Shown: one piece after another, positions 16,182-23,352 of the stretch
How positions within the stretch are numbered: position 1 is the first letter of the stretch
Layout: the number at the start of each line of letters is the position of its first letter
Assembly: GCA_021771635.1 (NCBI GenBank)
Contig: JAETOQ010000009.1
Coordinates: forward strand, 1 to 52,771
Reading direction: 5' to 3'
DNA: 52,771 nucleotides
DNA from: Oscillospiraceae bacterium
GTDB lineage: Bacteria; Bacillota; Clostridia; Oscillospirales; Oscillospiraceae
Notes under the pieces: model-generated
What the model was told of the DNA's origin: nothing
Databases searched by the model: none
The model's input: only the letters and a program-made list of their open reading frames with translations
Position numbers and translations under genes: made by a program

Positions 16182-16905
16182 TGAAAATCACCTTCATTTC
16201 GCTTCCGGTTTCCGCCTTAAACTGCCCCACAGTCTCTACGGCAATCTCGGCGGCCCGCTGATTGGGAAAATGGAACACGCCGGTGGAGATACAGCAGAAC
16301 GCAATGATCTCCACGCCGTTTCGCTCGGCCAGCTCCAGACAGGAGCGGTAGCAGGAGGCCAGCAGGCGCTCATCCTCCGGGGTCACACGGCCCGCAATGA
16401 TGGGGCCTACGGTATGCAGGACATAGTCGCAAGGTAGATTGTAGCCTAAAGTGATTTTGGCCTGCCCGGTGGGCTCCTCATGGCCTTGGCGCTCCATGAG
16501 CTCAGCGCAATCCAGCCGAAGCTGGATGCCTGCAAAAGTATGGATGCAGTTGTCGATGCAGGCGTGGCATGGCACATAGCAGCCCGTCATCCCGCTGTTT
16601 GCGGCGTTGACAATGGCGCCGCACTCTAGCCGGGTGATATCACCCTGCCAGAGGTAGAAATCGCCGCAAACAGGCTCCAAATCGGCCAGGCGGGTGATGC
16701 CTGCATCTTCGATCTCCTGACGGAGGTATTCGTCCTGCACGGTCAGAAATTCGGTGTCGATGCCTTGGGGGCGGCGGACGTTCATCAGAGAGCGCAGCAT
16801 TCGCGTCTGCTCCACGGCGTCCGCCGGAATTTCCATGCCGCGATAGCACCTGTCCTCATCCAGTAGCCGCTTGATGAGGAATACTCTTTTTTCGGCCTGC
16901 TTCAT
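16111..16905 (-). CDS. Zinc-containing macrodomain ADP-ribosyl hydrolase
   Basis: 264 residues. The macrodomain has QGDIT (87-91), NAANS (100-104) and the zinc loop TGCYVPCHACIDNCIHTFAGIQLRLDC, diagnostic of Zn-macro proteins paired with SirTM. The later GRVTP and ISTGVFHFP segments form the ribose and diphosphate loops. It removes ADP-ribose added by the sirtuin. The N-terminal 75 residues are a helical extension usual for the family. The start is 1 nt after the preceding stop, with GCGAGG inside that gene's end. The 3' end overlaps the sirtuin, so the pair is translated in step. Confidence 0.92.
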   Translation of the reverse strand: MKQAEKRVFLIKRLLDEDRCYRGMEIPADAVEQTRMLRSLMNVRRPQGIDTEFLTVQDEYLRQEIEDAGITRLADLEPVCGDFYLWQGDITRLECGAIVNAANSGMTGCYVPCHACIDNCIHTFAGIQLRLDCAELMERQGHEEPTGQAKITLGYNLPCDYVLHTVGPIIAGRVTPEDERLLASCYRSCLELAERNGVEIIAFCCISTGVFHFPNQRAAEIAVETVGQFKAETGSEMKVIFNVFKDLDLEIYRRLLTENRAAEI

Positions 16906-16906
16906 C

Positions 16907-17521
16907 TTAACCTCGCTTCACAATGGCTCTGGCCGGGCAGATCTCATAGCAGTTGCCGCAATGCAGGCAGTTCTGCTGCTGGATGGCCACCGGCTTGCCG
17001 GAAATGTCGATGCACTTCTGCGGACATTTGGAGTAGCAGAGCTTGCAGCCGATGCAGGCATCCGTGACAAAGTAGCCCTCCTGCACTTCTTCCGCACCGC
17101 CAAAGGTAAAGCTGGCCCGCTCAATGGGCTTTTTGGAGAGGTCAAACCATTCACCGCTGCCCTCATAGAGGACGAAGACGGTCAAGGCACTTCTGGATGC
17201 CGCGTCTGGGTAGATCTCGTTCATGTAGGGATTTTTTTCAAACAGCCGGGGTAGCAGTTCACCGCCCAGCTCCCGCACCTTTCCCCGAATGGAAAGGGCG
17301 GCACAGTGCATGGTGTCTGTTCCCTTCATGCCGGTCAGCGCCAGCGTTCCGCGTTTTTTCAGGCGGTCATAGAAGCCTTTTCCTTTTGCGGTCAGAAAGT
17401 ACAGGCCATCCTCATCGCAGTCCATCATGTCGATGGCGGCAGTCACAGGCAGCCCCGCATCGTCCACGGTGGCCACGACAGTGGTGTGGATCTCCTCCAC
17501 CAGGTATTTCAAGTAGTTCAT
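16907..17521 (-). CDS. PNPOx-like flavin domain fused to a 2[4Fe-4S] ferredoxin
   Basis: 204 residues. Residues 1-145 resemble the FMN-binding split barrel of pyridoxamine-phosphate-oxidase-like proteins (TTVVATVDDAGLPVTAAIDMMDCDEDGLYFLTAKGKGFYDRLKKRGTLALTG). Two ferredoxin motifs close the protein: CIGCKLCYSKCP and CLHCGNCYEICP. It should pass electrons between iron-sulfur clusters and FMN; the partner is unknown. It is the first gene of the operon with the macrodomain and sirtuin, linking ADP-ribose signalling to redox state. The ATG at 17521 has a weak GGGGTG signal. A TTG 15 codons upstream is possible but has none. Confidence 0.85.
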   Translation of the reverse strand: MNYLKYLVEEIHTTVVATVDDAGLPVTAAIDMMDCDEDGLYFLTAKGKGFYDRLKKRGTLALTGMKGTDTMHCAALSIRGKVRELGGELLPRLFEKNPYMNEIYPDAASRSALTVFVLYEGSGEWFDLSKKPIERASFTFGGAEEVQEGYFVTDACIGCKLCYSKCPQKCIDISGKPVAIQQQNCLHCGNCYEICPARAIVKRG

Positions 17522-17570
17522 AGCGTCACCCCAAGTTATCGTACCATCTTTGTTTCTCGGTTTCAAATGA

Positions 17571-17612
17571 ATACCGCAATACCCCGCAACAGCTTGCAGG
17601 GTATTGCGGTAT
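17571..17612. terminator. Hairpin between two PNPOx genes
   Basis: Perfect 14-bp stem ATACCGCAATACCC / GGGTATTGCGGTAT. The T-run is poor, so it may act as a weak terminator or RNA stabiliser after the upstream gene. Confidence 0.6.
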
Positions 17613-17618
17613 CGGTGA

Positions 17619-18014
17619 TCAAAACTCGTAGGGAGGATTGCCGGAGAAGTCGGCGATCACGCCGTGGGGCTCCTCCAGATAGAACACCTCAAAGATGGGG
17701 TTTTCGGCGGTCTGGTACTGCCCCTTGACGATGGGGTTGTTCATGCAGCCCTCCTTGACGGCTATATTGTTCTCAAACACAGCCTTGCCGTGCAGGCGGA
17801 TCCAGGCATAGCTGGGGCTGGAAACGGTGATCTCCACATAGGGGTTGGCCTGCATATCCTTGTAGACATCTTTCTGGTTATTGGTGCAGAACCACAGCTT
17901 GCCGTCCTGCTCAAAGCAGAACATGAAGGGGCGGCACTTGGCCTTTCCGTCACGGCCCACAGTGGCCAGATACTGAACCGGGTTGGCAGTCAGAAATTCA
18001 ACGACTTTTTTCAT
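17619..18014 (-). CDS. Pyridoxamine 5'-phosphate oxidase family flavoprotein
   Basis: 131 residues: MKKVVEFLTANPVQYLATVGRDGKAKCRPFMFCFEQDGKLWFCTNNQKDVYKDMQANPYVEITV is the typical FMN-binding split barrel of small clostridial PNPOx-like proteins. These bind FMN, F420 or heme and act on unidentified substrates; a true vitamin B6 role is unlikely. The start has TTGGAGGTATTCTC. It is divergent from an HxlR regulator with a perfect palindrome between them, so redox- or aldehyde-responsive control is likely. Confidence 0.88.
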   Translation of the reverse strand: MKKVVEFLTANPVQYLATVGRDGKAKCRPFMFCFEQDGKLWFCTNNQKDVYKDMQANPYVEITVSSPSYAWIRLHGKAVFENNIAVKEGCMNNPIVKGQYQTAENPIFEVFYLEEPHGVIADFSGNPPYEF

Positions 18015-18097
18015 GAGAATACCTCCAATGTTTTTACAGCTTGACTTGTGCCTTGCTTGCTTTTAGAATAAGGGCAAAAGTATCAACTGTAAAGTAA

Positions 18098-18111
18098 GCA
18101 CAATATTGTGC
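18098..18111. promoter_or_regulatory. Palindromic operator, probable HxlR site
   Basis: Perfect 14-bp palindrome GCACAATATTGTGC, flanked by GTAA on the left and GTTAC a few bases to the right, in the gap between the PNPOx and HxlR genes. Confidence 0.6.
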
Positions 18112-18147
18112 CGTAGTTACTAAATAGAAACTATTGGAGGTTTTGCG

Positions 18148-18462
18148 ATGGAACTGCCTGCATGTCCGGTAGAGACTACTCTGATGCTCATCGGGGATAA
18201 GTGGAAGGTGCTGATCCTGCGGGATCTGATGGACGGCACCAAGCGTTTCGGCGAGCTGAAAAAGTCCATCGGCACGGTATCTCAGAAAGTGCTGACCGCC
18301 CAGCTCCGGGACATGGAGGAGAAGGGCCTGCTCACCCGCAAGGTCTATGCCGAAGTGCCGCCGAGGGTGGAGTACACCCTAACGGAGACCGGCTACAGCC
18401 TGAAACCCATTCTGGACGCTATGGTAGTCTGGGGGACGGACTATAAGCGGAAGAACGGATAA
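18148..18462 (+). CDS. HxlR family transcriptional regulator
   Basis: 104 residues, a complete winged helix: CPVETTLMLIGDKWKVLILRDLMDGTKRFGELKKSIGTVSQKVLTAQLRDMEEKGLLTRKVYAEVPPRVEYTLTETG. The N-terminal Cys (CPVE) is the position that senses electrophiles in several HxlR proteins (for example YodB and HypR). The ATG has TTGGAGG upstream. It probably controls the divergent PNPOx gene and its own unit, which continues with a deformylase and a flavodoxin-ferredoxin. Confidence 0.92.
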   Translation: MELPACPVETTLMLIGDKWKVLILRDLMDGTKRFGELKKSIGTVSQKVLTAQLRDMEEKGLLTRKVYAEVPPRVEYTLTETGYSLKPILDAMVVWGTDYKRKNG

Positions 18463-18473
18463 GGAGAACAGCA

Positions 18474-18884
18474 ATGGTTCGTGAAATATGCAAAGACGAG
18501 GCGTTTCTCGCCCAGAAGGCGGGACCCGCCACGACAAACGATCTCGGTGTGGCACAGGATCTGCTGGATACGCTGGCTGCCCATAAGGATGGCTGTGTGG
18601 GTATGGCAGCCAATATGATCGGCTCTAACCGCCGCATCATCGCCTTTGACAACGAAGGCGAATACATGGTCATGTTCAATCCTGTCATCGTCAAGCAGTC
18701 CGGGGCGTATGAGGCCGAGGAGGGCTGTCTGTCCCTTACCGGCACGCGGCGCACAAAGCGCTTCCAGACCATTAAGGTGCAATGGCAGAACGAGAAGTTC
18801 CAGACACGGCTCAAGACCTTTTCCGGCTGGACGGCGGAGATCATTCAGCACGAGATCGACCACTGCGAGGGGATTTTGATATGA
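18474..18884 (+). CDS. Peptide deformylase-like protein (short clostridial form)
   Basis: 136 residues with the three deformylase motifs in order: GMAANMIG (43-50), EGCLS (83-87) and QHEIDH (125-130), giving metal ligands Cys85, His126 and His130 and catalytic Glu127. In motif 1 the Gln that stabilises the transition state (GxGxAAxQ) is Met48. This short form is common in Clostridia beside the main Def and may have altered activity. It starts 11 nt after hxlR and overlaps the next gene by 4 nt, so it belongs to a stress-regulated unit. I leave the symbol blank because the housekeeping role is uncertain. Confidence 0.85.
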   Translation: MVREICKDEAFLAQKAGPATTNDLGVAQDLLDTLAAHKDGCVGMAANMIGSNRRIIAFDNEGEYMVMFNPVIVKQSGAYEAEEGCLSLTGTRRTKRFQTIKVQWQNEKFQTRLKTFSGWTAEIIQHEIDHCEGILI

Positions 18885-19570
18885 TTTTGTATTTCACCGG
18901 AACTGGGAACAGCCGGTACGTCGCAGAACGCATCGCCGAATCCCTGGGCGACGAGCTTCTCAGCATGAACGACCGCATCAAGACGGGCGATTACTCGCCT
19001 GTCAAGACTAACGAACGCCTGGTTATCGTCACGCCCACTTACGCCTGGCGCATCCCGCGCATTGTACGGGATTGGCTGACAGAAACGGATTTTCCCTGTG
19101 CAAAGCAGGCATGGTTTGTCATGACCTGCGGCAGTGAGATCGGCAATGCTGCGGGGTATAACTGCACGCTCTGCCAGGAGAAACAGCTCACCTATATGGG
19201 CACGGCGCAGATTATCATGCCCGAAAATTACATTGCCATGTTCAACGCGCCGCAGGCGGAGGAAGCGCGGCAGATCGTTGCCAGGGCGGAACCGGACATT
19301 GACCGTGTGATCTCCGCCATCAAGACGGGCCAAAAGTTCGCTCCGCCCCGCAATAACCTCTACGACCGCTTCATGAGTGGCCCGGTGAATCCGATTTTCT
19401 ATTCTTTCTTCGTCAAAGCAAATGCTTTTACGGCCAGCGATGCCTGCACCGGCTGCGGTCAGTGTGCCAAGCTCTGCCCAACGAACAACATCACGATTCA
19501 AAACGGCGAGCCTGTCTGGGGCGGCGACTGCACCCACTGCATGGCGTGCATCTGCCGCTGTCCTGCCTAA
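18881..19570 (+). CDS. EFR1-type flavodoxin-ferredoxin fusion with a late nonsense codon
   Basis: 229 residues. The N-terminal flavodoxin fold (MILYFTGTGNSRYVAERIA, then TPTYAWRIP) is followed by a C-terminal 2[4Fe-4S] domain (CTGCGQCAKLCP and CTHCMACICRCP). This is the EFR1 family, which shuttles electrons in anaerobes. The frame stops at TAA (19568-19570) directly after CPA, yet the same frame continues without interruption for 19 codons to a second TAA at 19628-19630 (reading AIEYGKKSLGKPRYHFETL). That is the usual family ending, so a GAA-to-TAA change has probably cut off the tail. Both clusters are complete, so the shortened protein may still work. Its start overlaps the deformylase stop (ATGA). 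Confidence 0.88.
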   Translation: MILYFTGTGNSRYVAERIAESLGDELLSMNDRIKTGDYSPVKTNERLVIVTPTYAWRIPRIVRDWLTETDFPCAKQAWFVMTCGSEIGNAAGYNCTLCQEKQLTYMGTAQIIMPENYIAMFNAPQAEEARQIVARAEPDIDRVISAIKTGQKFAPPRNNLYDRFMSGPVNPIFYSFFVKANAFTASDACTGCGQCAKLCPTNNITIQNGEPVWGGDCTHCMACICRCPA

Positions 19571-19642
19571 GCCATCGAGTACGGCAAAAAGAGTCTCGGC
19601 AAGCCCAGGTATCATTTCGAGACGCTTTAAAAGGTGAAAAAG

Positions 19643-19682
19643 TCCGGAGAGCAAGCAGCTTGCTCTCCGGATTTCTCGTTTT
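19643..19682 (+). terminator. Intrinsic terminator
   Basis: Perfect 13-bp stem TCCGGAGAGCAAG / CTTGCTCTCCGGA, then TTTCTCGTTTT. It ends the hxlR-def-EFR1 unit and lies at the end of the convergent MerR gene. Confidence 0.85.
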
Positions 19683-20127
19683 ACGCATCCATGCTGTGTG
19701 CATGTTCATAAGCCCGCCGGATATCCTCCGGCATTTTCTCCGGCTGTAAATGGGAAAGACGGTCCTCGTTTCCGTCCCGGATCGCCTGTTCGTAATACCA
19801 GCACTTGAAACGTAGCATGTCCAAGACTCGGTTCATCCGCTCGATCTCCGCCTCCACCGCCGCCTTCTGATGGAGGAACAGTTTCCGCCGCTGCGGATAG
19901 GTCTCGCTGCCCTGTACGCACCATTCCATGAACTGTTTGATGTCCTTGATCTCCAGGCCGGACTTTTTTAAGCACTCGATCACACGGAGGGCTTCCAGCT
20001 CCTTTTCTCCGAATTTTCGGATGCCGGAATCTCGTTGGATCGTGGGGAACAGTCCTTCCTTGTCATAATACCGCAGTGTGGATATGGGCAAACCAAACAG
20101 TTCAGATACTTGGCCGATGGTATACAT
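19681..20127 (-). CDS. MerR family transcriptional regulator
   Basis: 148 residues. The N-terminal winged helix (MYTIGQVSELFGLPISTLRYYDKEGLFPTIQRDSGIRKFGEKELEALRVI) is followed by the dimerisation coiled coil and a short C-terminal part (RFKCWYYEQAIRDGNEDRL) typical of the MerR subgroup that controls flavodoxins and reductases in Clostridia. No metal-binding cysteine pair is seen apart from Cys in WCV and KCWYY. The start at MYTIG has GGAGGGAGTTCC. It is divergent from the FMN reductase, with a canonical 19-bp-spaced MerR promoter between them. Confidence 0.92.
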   Translation of the reverse strand: MYTIGQVSELFGLPISTLRYYDKEGLFPTIQRDSGIRKFGEKELEALRVIECLKKSGLEIKDIKQFMEWCVQGSETYPQRRKLFLHQKAAVEAEIERMNRVLDMLRFKCWYYEQAIRDGNEDRLSHLQPEKMPEDIRRAYEHAHSMDA

Positions 20128-20171
20128 GGAACTCCCTCCAAAATGACTGAGAAAAATCTCAAAAATAACGC

Positions 20172-20202
20172 TTGACCTAAAGTCAGGTTTAGGTACTATC
20201 AT
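20172..20202 (+). promoter_or_regulatory. MerR-type promoter with 19-bp spacer
   Basis: TTGACC (20172-20177) and TATCAT (20197-20202) are 19 nt apart. The spacer holds the dyad ACCTAAA-N6-TTTAGGT (20175-20181 and 20188-20194). Overlong spacing with a dyad in the spacer is the hallmark of promoters that MerR proteins activate by twisting DNA. Confidence 0.85.
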
Positions 20203-20251
20203 GAGTTTATCAGCAAATCAATCACAAAGCAAGACACAAAAAGGAGTTTTT

Positions 20252-20791
20252 ATGAGCAAGAATGTTTTGATTATTTCTTCCAGCCCCCGCAAGGGCGGCA
20301 ATTCCGAAACACTGGCTGCATCTTTCGCAAAAGGTGCCGGGGAAGCCGGTCACAAGGTGGAAACCGTTTCTCTTCGGGAGAAGAATTATGGTTTCTGCAA
20401 GGGCTGTCTGGCTTGTCTCAAGGTTGGCCATTGCGTGATCGACGATGACGCGGTGGAGATTGCCGCCCGGATGCACGATGCGGATGTGCTGGTATTTGCC
20501 ACGCCCGTTTACTATTACAGCGTCAGCGGTCAGCTCAAGACCATGCTGGATCGTGCCAATCCTCTCTTTGACTCCGATTACGCCTTCACCAAGGCATATC
20601 TTCTGGCAGCTGCGGCTGAGGACGGGGAAGAAACGGTGGAGGGAACCGTCAAGGCTGTGCAGGGATGGGTGGACTGCTTTGAACGCTGTGAGCTGGCAGG
20701 CACCGTTTTTGCCGGTGGTGTGAATGGCGTAGGCGACATTGCCGGACACCCGGCACTGGAGAAAGCCTATCAGATGGGCAAGGAGGTCTGA
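20252..20791 (+). CDS. NAD(P)H-dependent FMN reductase / flavodoxin-fold protein
   Basis: 179 residues: MSKNVLIISSSPRKGGNSETLAASFAKGAGEAGHKVETVSL is the FMN phosphate loop (SSPRKGGNSE). CKGCLACLK and FATPVYYYSVSGQLKTMLDR are the other landmarks of the iron-sulfur-flavoprotein-like / NADPH-dependent FMN reductase family. The CxxCxxC near residue 50 is compact, as in many anaerobe members. It is the first gene after the MerR-type promoter, with AAAGGAG before the ATG. Confidence 0.9.
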   Translation: MSKNVLIISSSPRKGGNSETLAASFAKGAGEAGHKVETVSLREKNYGFCKGCLACLKVGHCVIDDDAVEIAARMHDADVLVFATPVYYYSVSGQLKTMLDRANPLFDSDYAFTKAYLLAAAAEDGEETVEGTVKAVQGWVDCFERCELAGTVFAGGVNGVGDIAGHPALEKAYQMGKEV

Positions 20792-20793
20792 AT

Positions 20794-21765
20794 ATGGAGC
20801 AGCTGAAACTGACACAGGAATGGGACAAGACATTTCCCAAAAGCGAAAAAGTGGACCACCGCAAGGTCACCTTCCATAACCGTTATGGGATTACCCTCGC
20901 GGCGGATCTGTATATTCCGAAAAATGCGGAGGGAAAGCTCCCGGCCATTGCGGTCAGCGGACCCTTTGGCGCCGTCAAGGAGCAGTCCTCCGGGCTGTAC
21001 GCACAGGCAATGGCCCAGCGGGGCTTCCTGACCATCGCTTTCGACCCGTCCTTTACGGGGGAGAGCGGCGGCAGTCCCCGGTATGTGGCTTCCCCGGACA
21101 TCAACACGGAGGACTTTTCCGCGGCGGTGGATTTCCTTTCCGTTCAGGACAATGTGGACCCGGAGAAGATCGGGATCATCGGTATCTGCGGCTGGGGCGG
21201 CATGGCCATCAATGCCGCCGCCATGGACACCCGCATCAAAGCGACTGTGGCATCCACTATGTACGATATGACCCGTGTGAACGCCAACGGATATTTTGAC
21301 AGTGAGGATACCAGTGATGCCCGCTTTGAGAAGAAGAAAGTCATGAACGCCCAGCGCACGGTGGACTACAAAAACGGTACCTACGCCCTGGCCGGAGGGG
21401 TGGTCGATCCGCTGCCGGAGGACGCGCCCCAGTTCGTCAAGGATTACTATGCCTACTACAAAACAGAGCGCGGCTATCATCCCCGTTCCCTCAACCCCAA
21501 CAGCGGCTGGAATGTGACTTCCTCTCTGTCCTTTATGAATATGCCAATCCTGCAGTATAGTCACGAGATCCGCTCCGCTGTTCTGCTGGTGCATGGGGAA
21601 AAGGCGCATTCCCGCTATTTCAGCGAGGGAGCCTATGAAAAACTGACCGGCGACAACAAGGAACTGTTGATCATTGCGGGAGCCAGCCATGTTGACCTCT
21701 ACGACCGGACGGATGTGATCCCCTTTGAAAAGCTGAGAAGCTTCTTTGAGGAACATCTGAAATGA
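20794..21765 (+). CDS. Alpha/beta hydrolase (YcjY / dienelactone hydrolase-like)
   Basis: 323 residues. The nucleophile elbow is GICGWGG, so the nucleophile position is Cys, as in dienelactone hydrolase-like enzymes, not Ser. An Asp/Glu follows around VHGEKAHSRY, and His comes in GASHVDLYDRTD. An N-terminal strand set (VTFHNRYGITLAADLYIP) precedes the core. The substrate is unknown; homologues in clostridial MerR and LysR clusters are annotated only as hydrolases. It starts 2 nt after the FMN reductase stop and overlaps the lipoprotein gene by 4 nt, so all are one operon under the MerR promoter. Confidence 0.85.
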   Translation: MEQLKLTQEWDKTFPKSEKVDHRKVTFHNRYGITLAADLYIPKNAEGKLPAIAVSGPFGAVKEQSSGLYAQAMAQRGFLTIAFDPSFTGESGGSPRYVASPDINTEDFSAAVDFLSVQDNVDPEKIGIIGICGWGGMAINAAAMDTRIKATVASTMYDMTRVNANGYFDSEDTSDARFEKKKVMNAQRTVDYKNGTYALAGGVVDPLPEDAPQFVKDYYAYYKTERGYHPRSLNPNSGWNVTSSLSFMNMPILQYSHEIRSAVLLVHGEKAHSRYFSEGAYEKLTGDNKELLIIAGASHVDLYDRTDVIPFEKLRSFFEEHLK

Positions 21766-22487
21766 AAAAGCGCGTCTTGCTCAGCCTGTTTTTGTCTATG
21801 GGATTTCTGCTTACCGCCTGCGCTGGTCCAGTATTTGGCTCAAACACAGTTGCGGAACCGCCGGAAACGGAGAGCGTTTCTGAATCTCCCATGGAGCAGG
21901 AAGAGGCCGTTCCGCAGGAAGAAGGGACAACTATGCCAAGCGAGGAAACGCAGATGTGGGGATCCGAAACAGTACAGGAGGAGGAAGAATACCCGGTGCA
22001 AACGGAACGGCCTGCCGAGACGCACTTCACACCGCCCGAAACTGCACAAGAGCCGGAGAATCCCCAGCCAGAGCCGGTACAGCCGGCGGCGGGAGAAGAA
22101 AGCCCGGAGCAGCCGGAACTGCCCGCTGAGCTGGAAACCTTGGTGCTGAGCATCAACGGGACTGTCCTGGATGTGCAATGGGAAGAAAACGAAACCGTTG
22201 CCGAGCTGCTTGCCTATGTTCAAAATGAGAATATCATGGTGAACACAACTCTCTACGGCGGGTTTGAGCAGGTGGGAAGTCTGCCCCAGAGCTTTTCAAG
22301 AAACGATGCGCAGATGACAACCGGACCGGGAGATATTGCGCTGTATTCCGGCAACCAGCTCGTCCTGTTTTTCGGGTCCAATTCATGGAGCTATACCAGA
22401 CTCGGGCATATCAACGGGATGTTCGCAGAGGAACTCTCGGAGTTATTGGGAGCAGATTCCGCGATTGTTGAAATCAAGCCACGATAA
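21762..22487 (+). CDS. Lipoprotein with C-terminal cyclophilin-like domain
   Basis: 241 residues. A lipoprotein signal (MKKRVLLSLFLSMGFLLTAC, lipobox LTAC) is followed by a low-complexity linker of about 105 residues rich in Glu, Pro and Thr. Residues 125-241 form a beta-rich domain (LVLSINGTVLDVQWEENETVAELLAYV, then GDIALYSGNQLVLFFGSNSWSYTRLGHI) matching the cyclophilin-like 2 family common in clostridial redox clusters. It should be anchored outside the membrane. No peptidyl-prolyl isomerase activity is established for the family. It is translationally coupled to the hydrolase. Confidence 0.85.
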   Translation: MKKRVLLSLFLSMGFLLTACAGPVFGSNTVAEPPETESVSESPMEQEEAVPQEEGTTMPSEETQMWGSETVQEEEEYPVQTERPAETHFTPPETAQEPENPQPEPVQPAAGEESPEQPELPAELETLVLSINGTVLDVQWEENETVAELLAYVQNENIMVNTTLYGGFEQVGSLPQSFSRNDAQMTTGPGDIALYSGNQLVLFFGSNSWSYTRLGHINGMFAEELSELLGADSAIVEIKPR

Positions 22488-22497
22488 ATAGGTTGAC

Positions 22498-22569
22498 CGC
22501 TTCAGAGGCAAAAACAGAAATCTGGTGCAAACCGGTCAGTGATGAAGAATATAACGAATTGGAGTAATA
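22498..22569 (+). pseudogene. Possible C-terminal fragment of a lost gene (cupin-like ending)
   Basis: The stretch ending at TAA 22567-22569 reads ...[14 protein letters not shown] in frame. This resembles the last residues of small cupin proteins that usually accompany such oxidoreductase clusters. No start codon, signal or rest of the gene is present. I read it as the scar of a deletion between the lipoprotein and the flavodoxin. Weak evidence. Confidence 0.25.
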
Positions 22570-22574
22570 CTGAA

Positions 22575-23048
22575 ATGAGTAAGAAACTGGTAGCCTATTT
22601 TTCCGCAAGCGGCACGACGAAAAAGGTTGCGGAGCGTTTGGCAAAGGCTGCGGGCGCGGACCTGTTTGAGATCAAGCCCGCCATTCCTTATACCAGCGCC
22701 GACCTGAACTGGATGGACAAAAAGAGCCGCAGCAGCGTGGAAATGAGTGACCCGTACTCCCGCCCGGAAATCGCCGAAACGATGCCCAACATGGCGGATT
22801 ACGACACGGTATTCATCGGGTTTCCGATTTGGTGGTATGTTGCGCCCCATATCATCAATACCTTCTTGGAAAGCTACGATTTTTCTGGGAAGACGCTGGT
22901 GCCCTTTGCCACCTCCGGCGGCAGCGGTATGGGAAAAACGGTGGACGAGCTGAGAAAACTCTGCCCGAGCGCAGACTGGAAAGCCGGGAAGATGGTCAAT
23001 GGCATATCTGATCAGGCGCTCGCTGCCTGGGCGGCTAAGTTTTCATGA
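22575..23048 (+). CDS. Flavodoxin
   Basis: 157 residues: [33 protein letters not shown] carries the FMN phosphate loop (SASGTT). [24 protein letters not shown] is the second flavin contact and [11 protein letters not shown] the third. It is a single-domain electron carrier of the clostridial flavodoxin_4 type. The ATG at 22575 has GGAG 10 nt upstream. It is probably the last gene of the MerR-controlled operon. Confidence 0.92.
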   Translation: MSKKLVAYFSASGTTKKVAERLAKAAGADLFEIKPAIPYTSADLNWMDKKSRSSVEMSDPYSRPEIAETMPNMADYDTVFIGFPIWWYVAPHIINTFLESYDFSGKTLVPFATSGGSGMGKTVDELRKLCPSADWKAGKMVNGISDQALAAWAAKFS

Positions 23049-23086
23049 AGCGTGCCGTCATATCAGCCCCTATTTCTTTGTTTATA

Positions 23087-23231
23087 GCCCCGCAAACTTT
23101 GCGCTGCGCTCCGGGCAGAAAACACTTGCATAACCTCTTGGCCAGAGTTACAATCCAACCAACCTGAAACGCGAAACGCTTCCCGTCCTGGGCCGGTGAA
23201 AAACCACCGGTTTGGGGCGAGAAGCGTTTTT
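23087..23231. repeat. 15-bp direct repeat (right copy) plus hairpin
   Basis: GCCCCGCAAACTTTG (23087-23101) repeats 15212-15226. Further on, AAACGCTTC (from 23174) pairs with GAAGCGTTT (23221-23229), with an inner CCGGT-N-ACCGG pairing, and a T-run follows. The next bases include TGACCACA-type repeats, as seen near integrase ends. It may mark the right edge of an integrated segment. Confidence 0.45.
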
Positions 23232-23352
23232 GACCACATAAATGACCACAGACAGCGCCGGAACACCCGGAAAGCGCAGCACTAAACACGGCTAAAAAGT
23301 AATCGAAACAGAGAGAAAACGAAAAAAACCATTATAAACGAACAGAAAAAAT

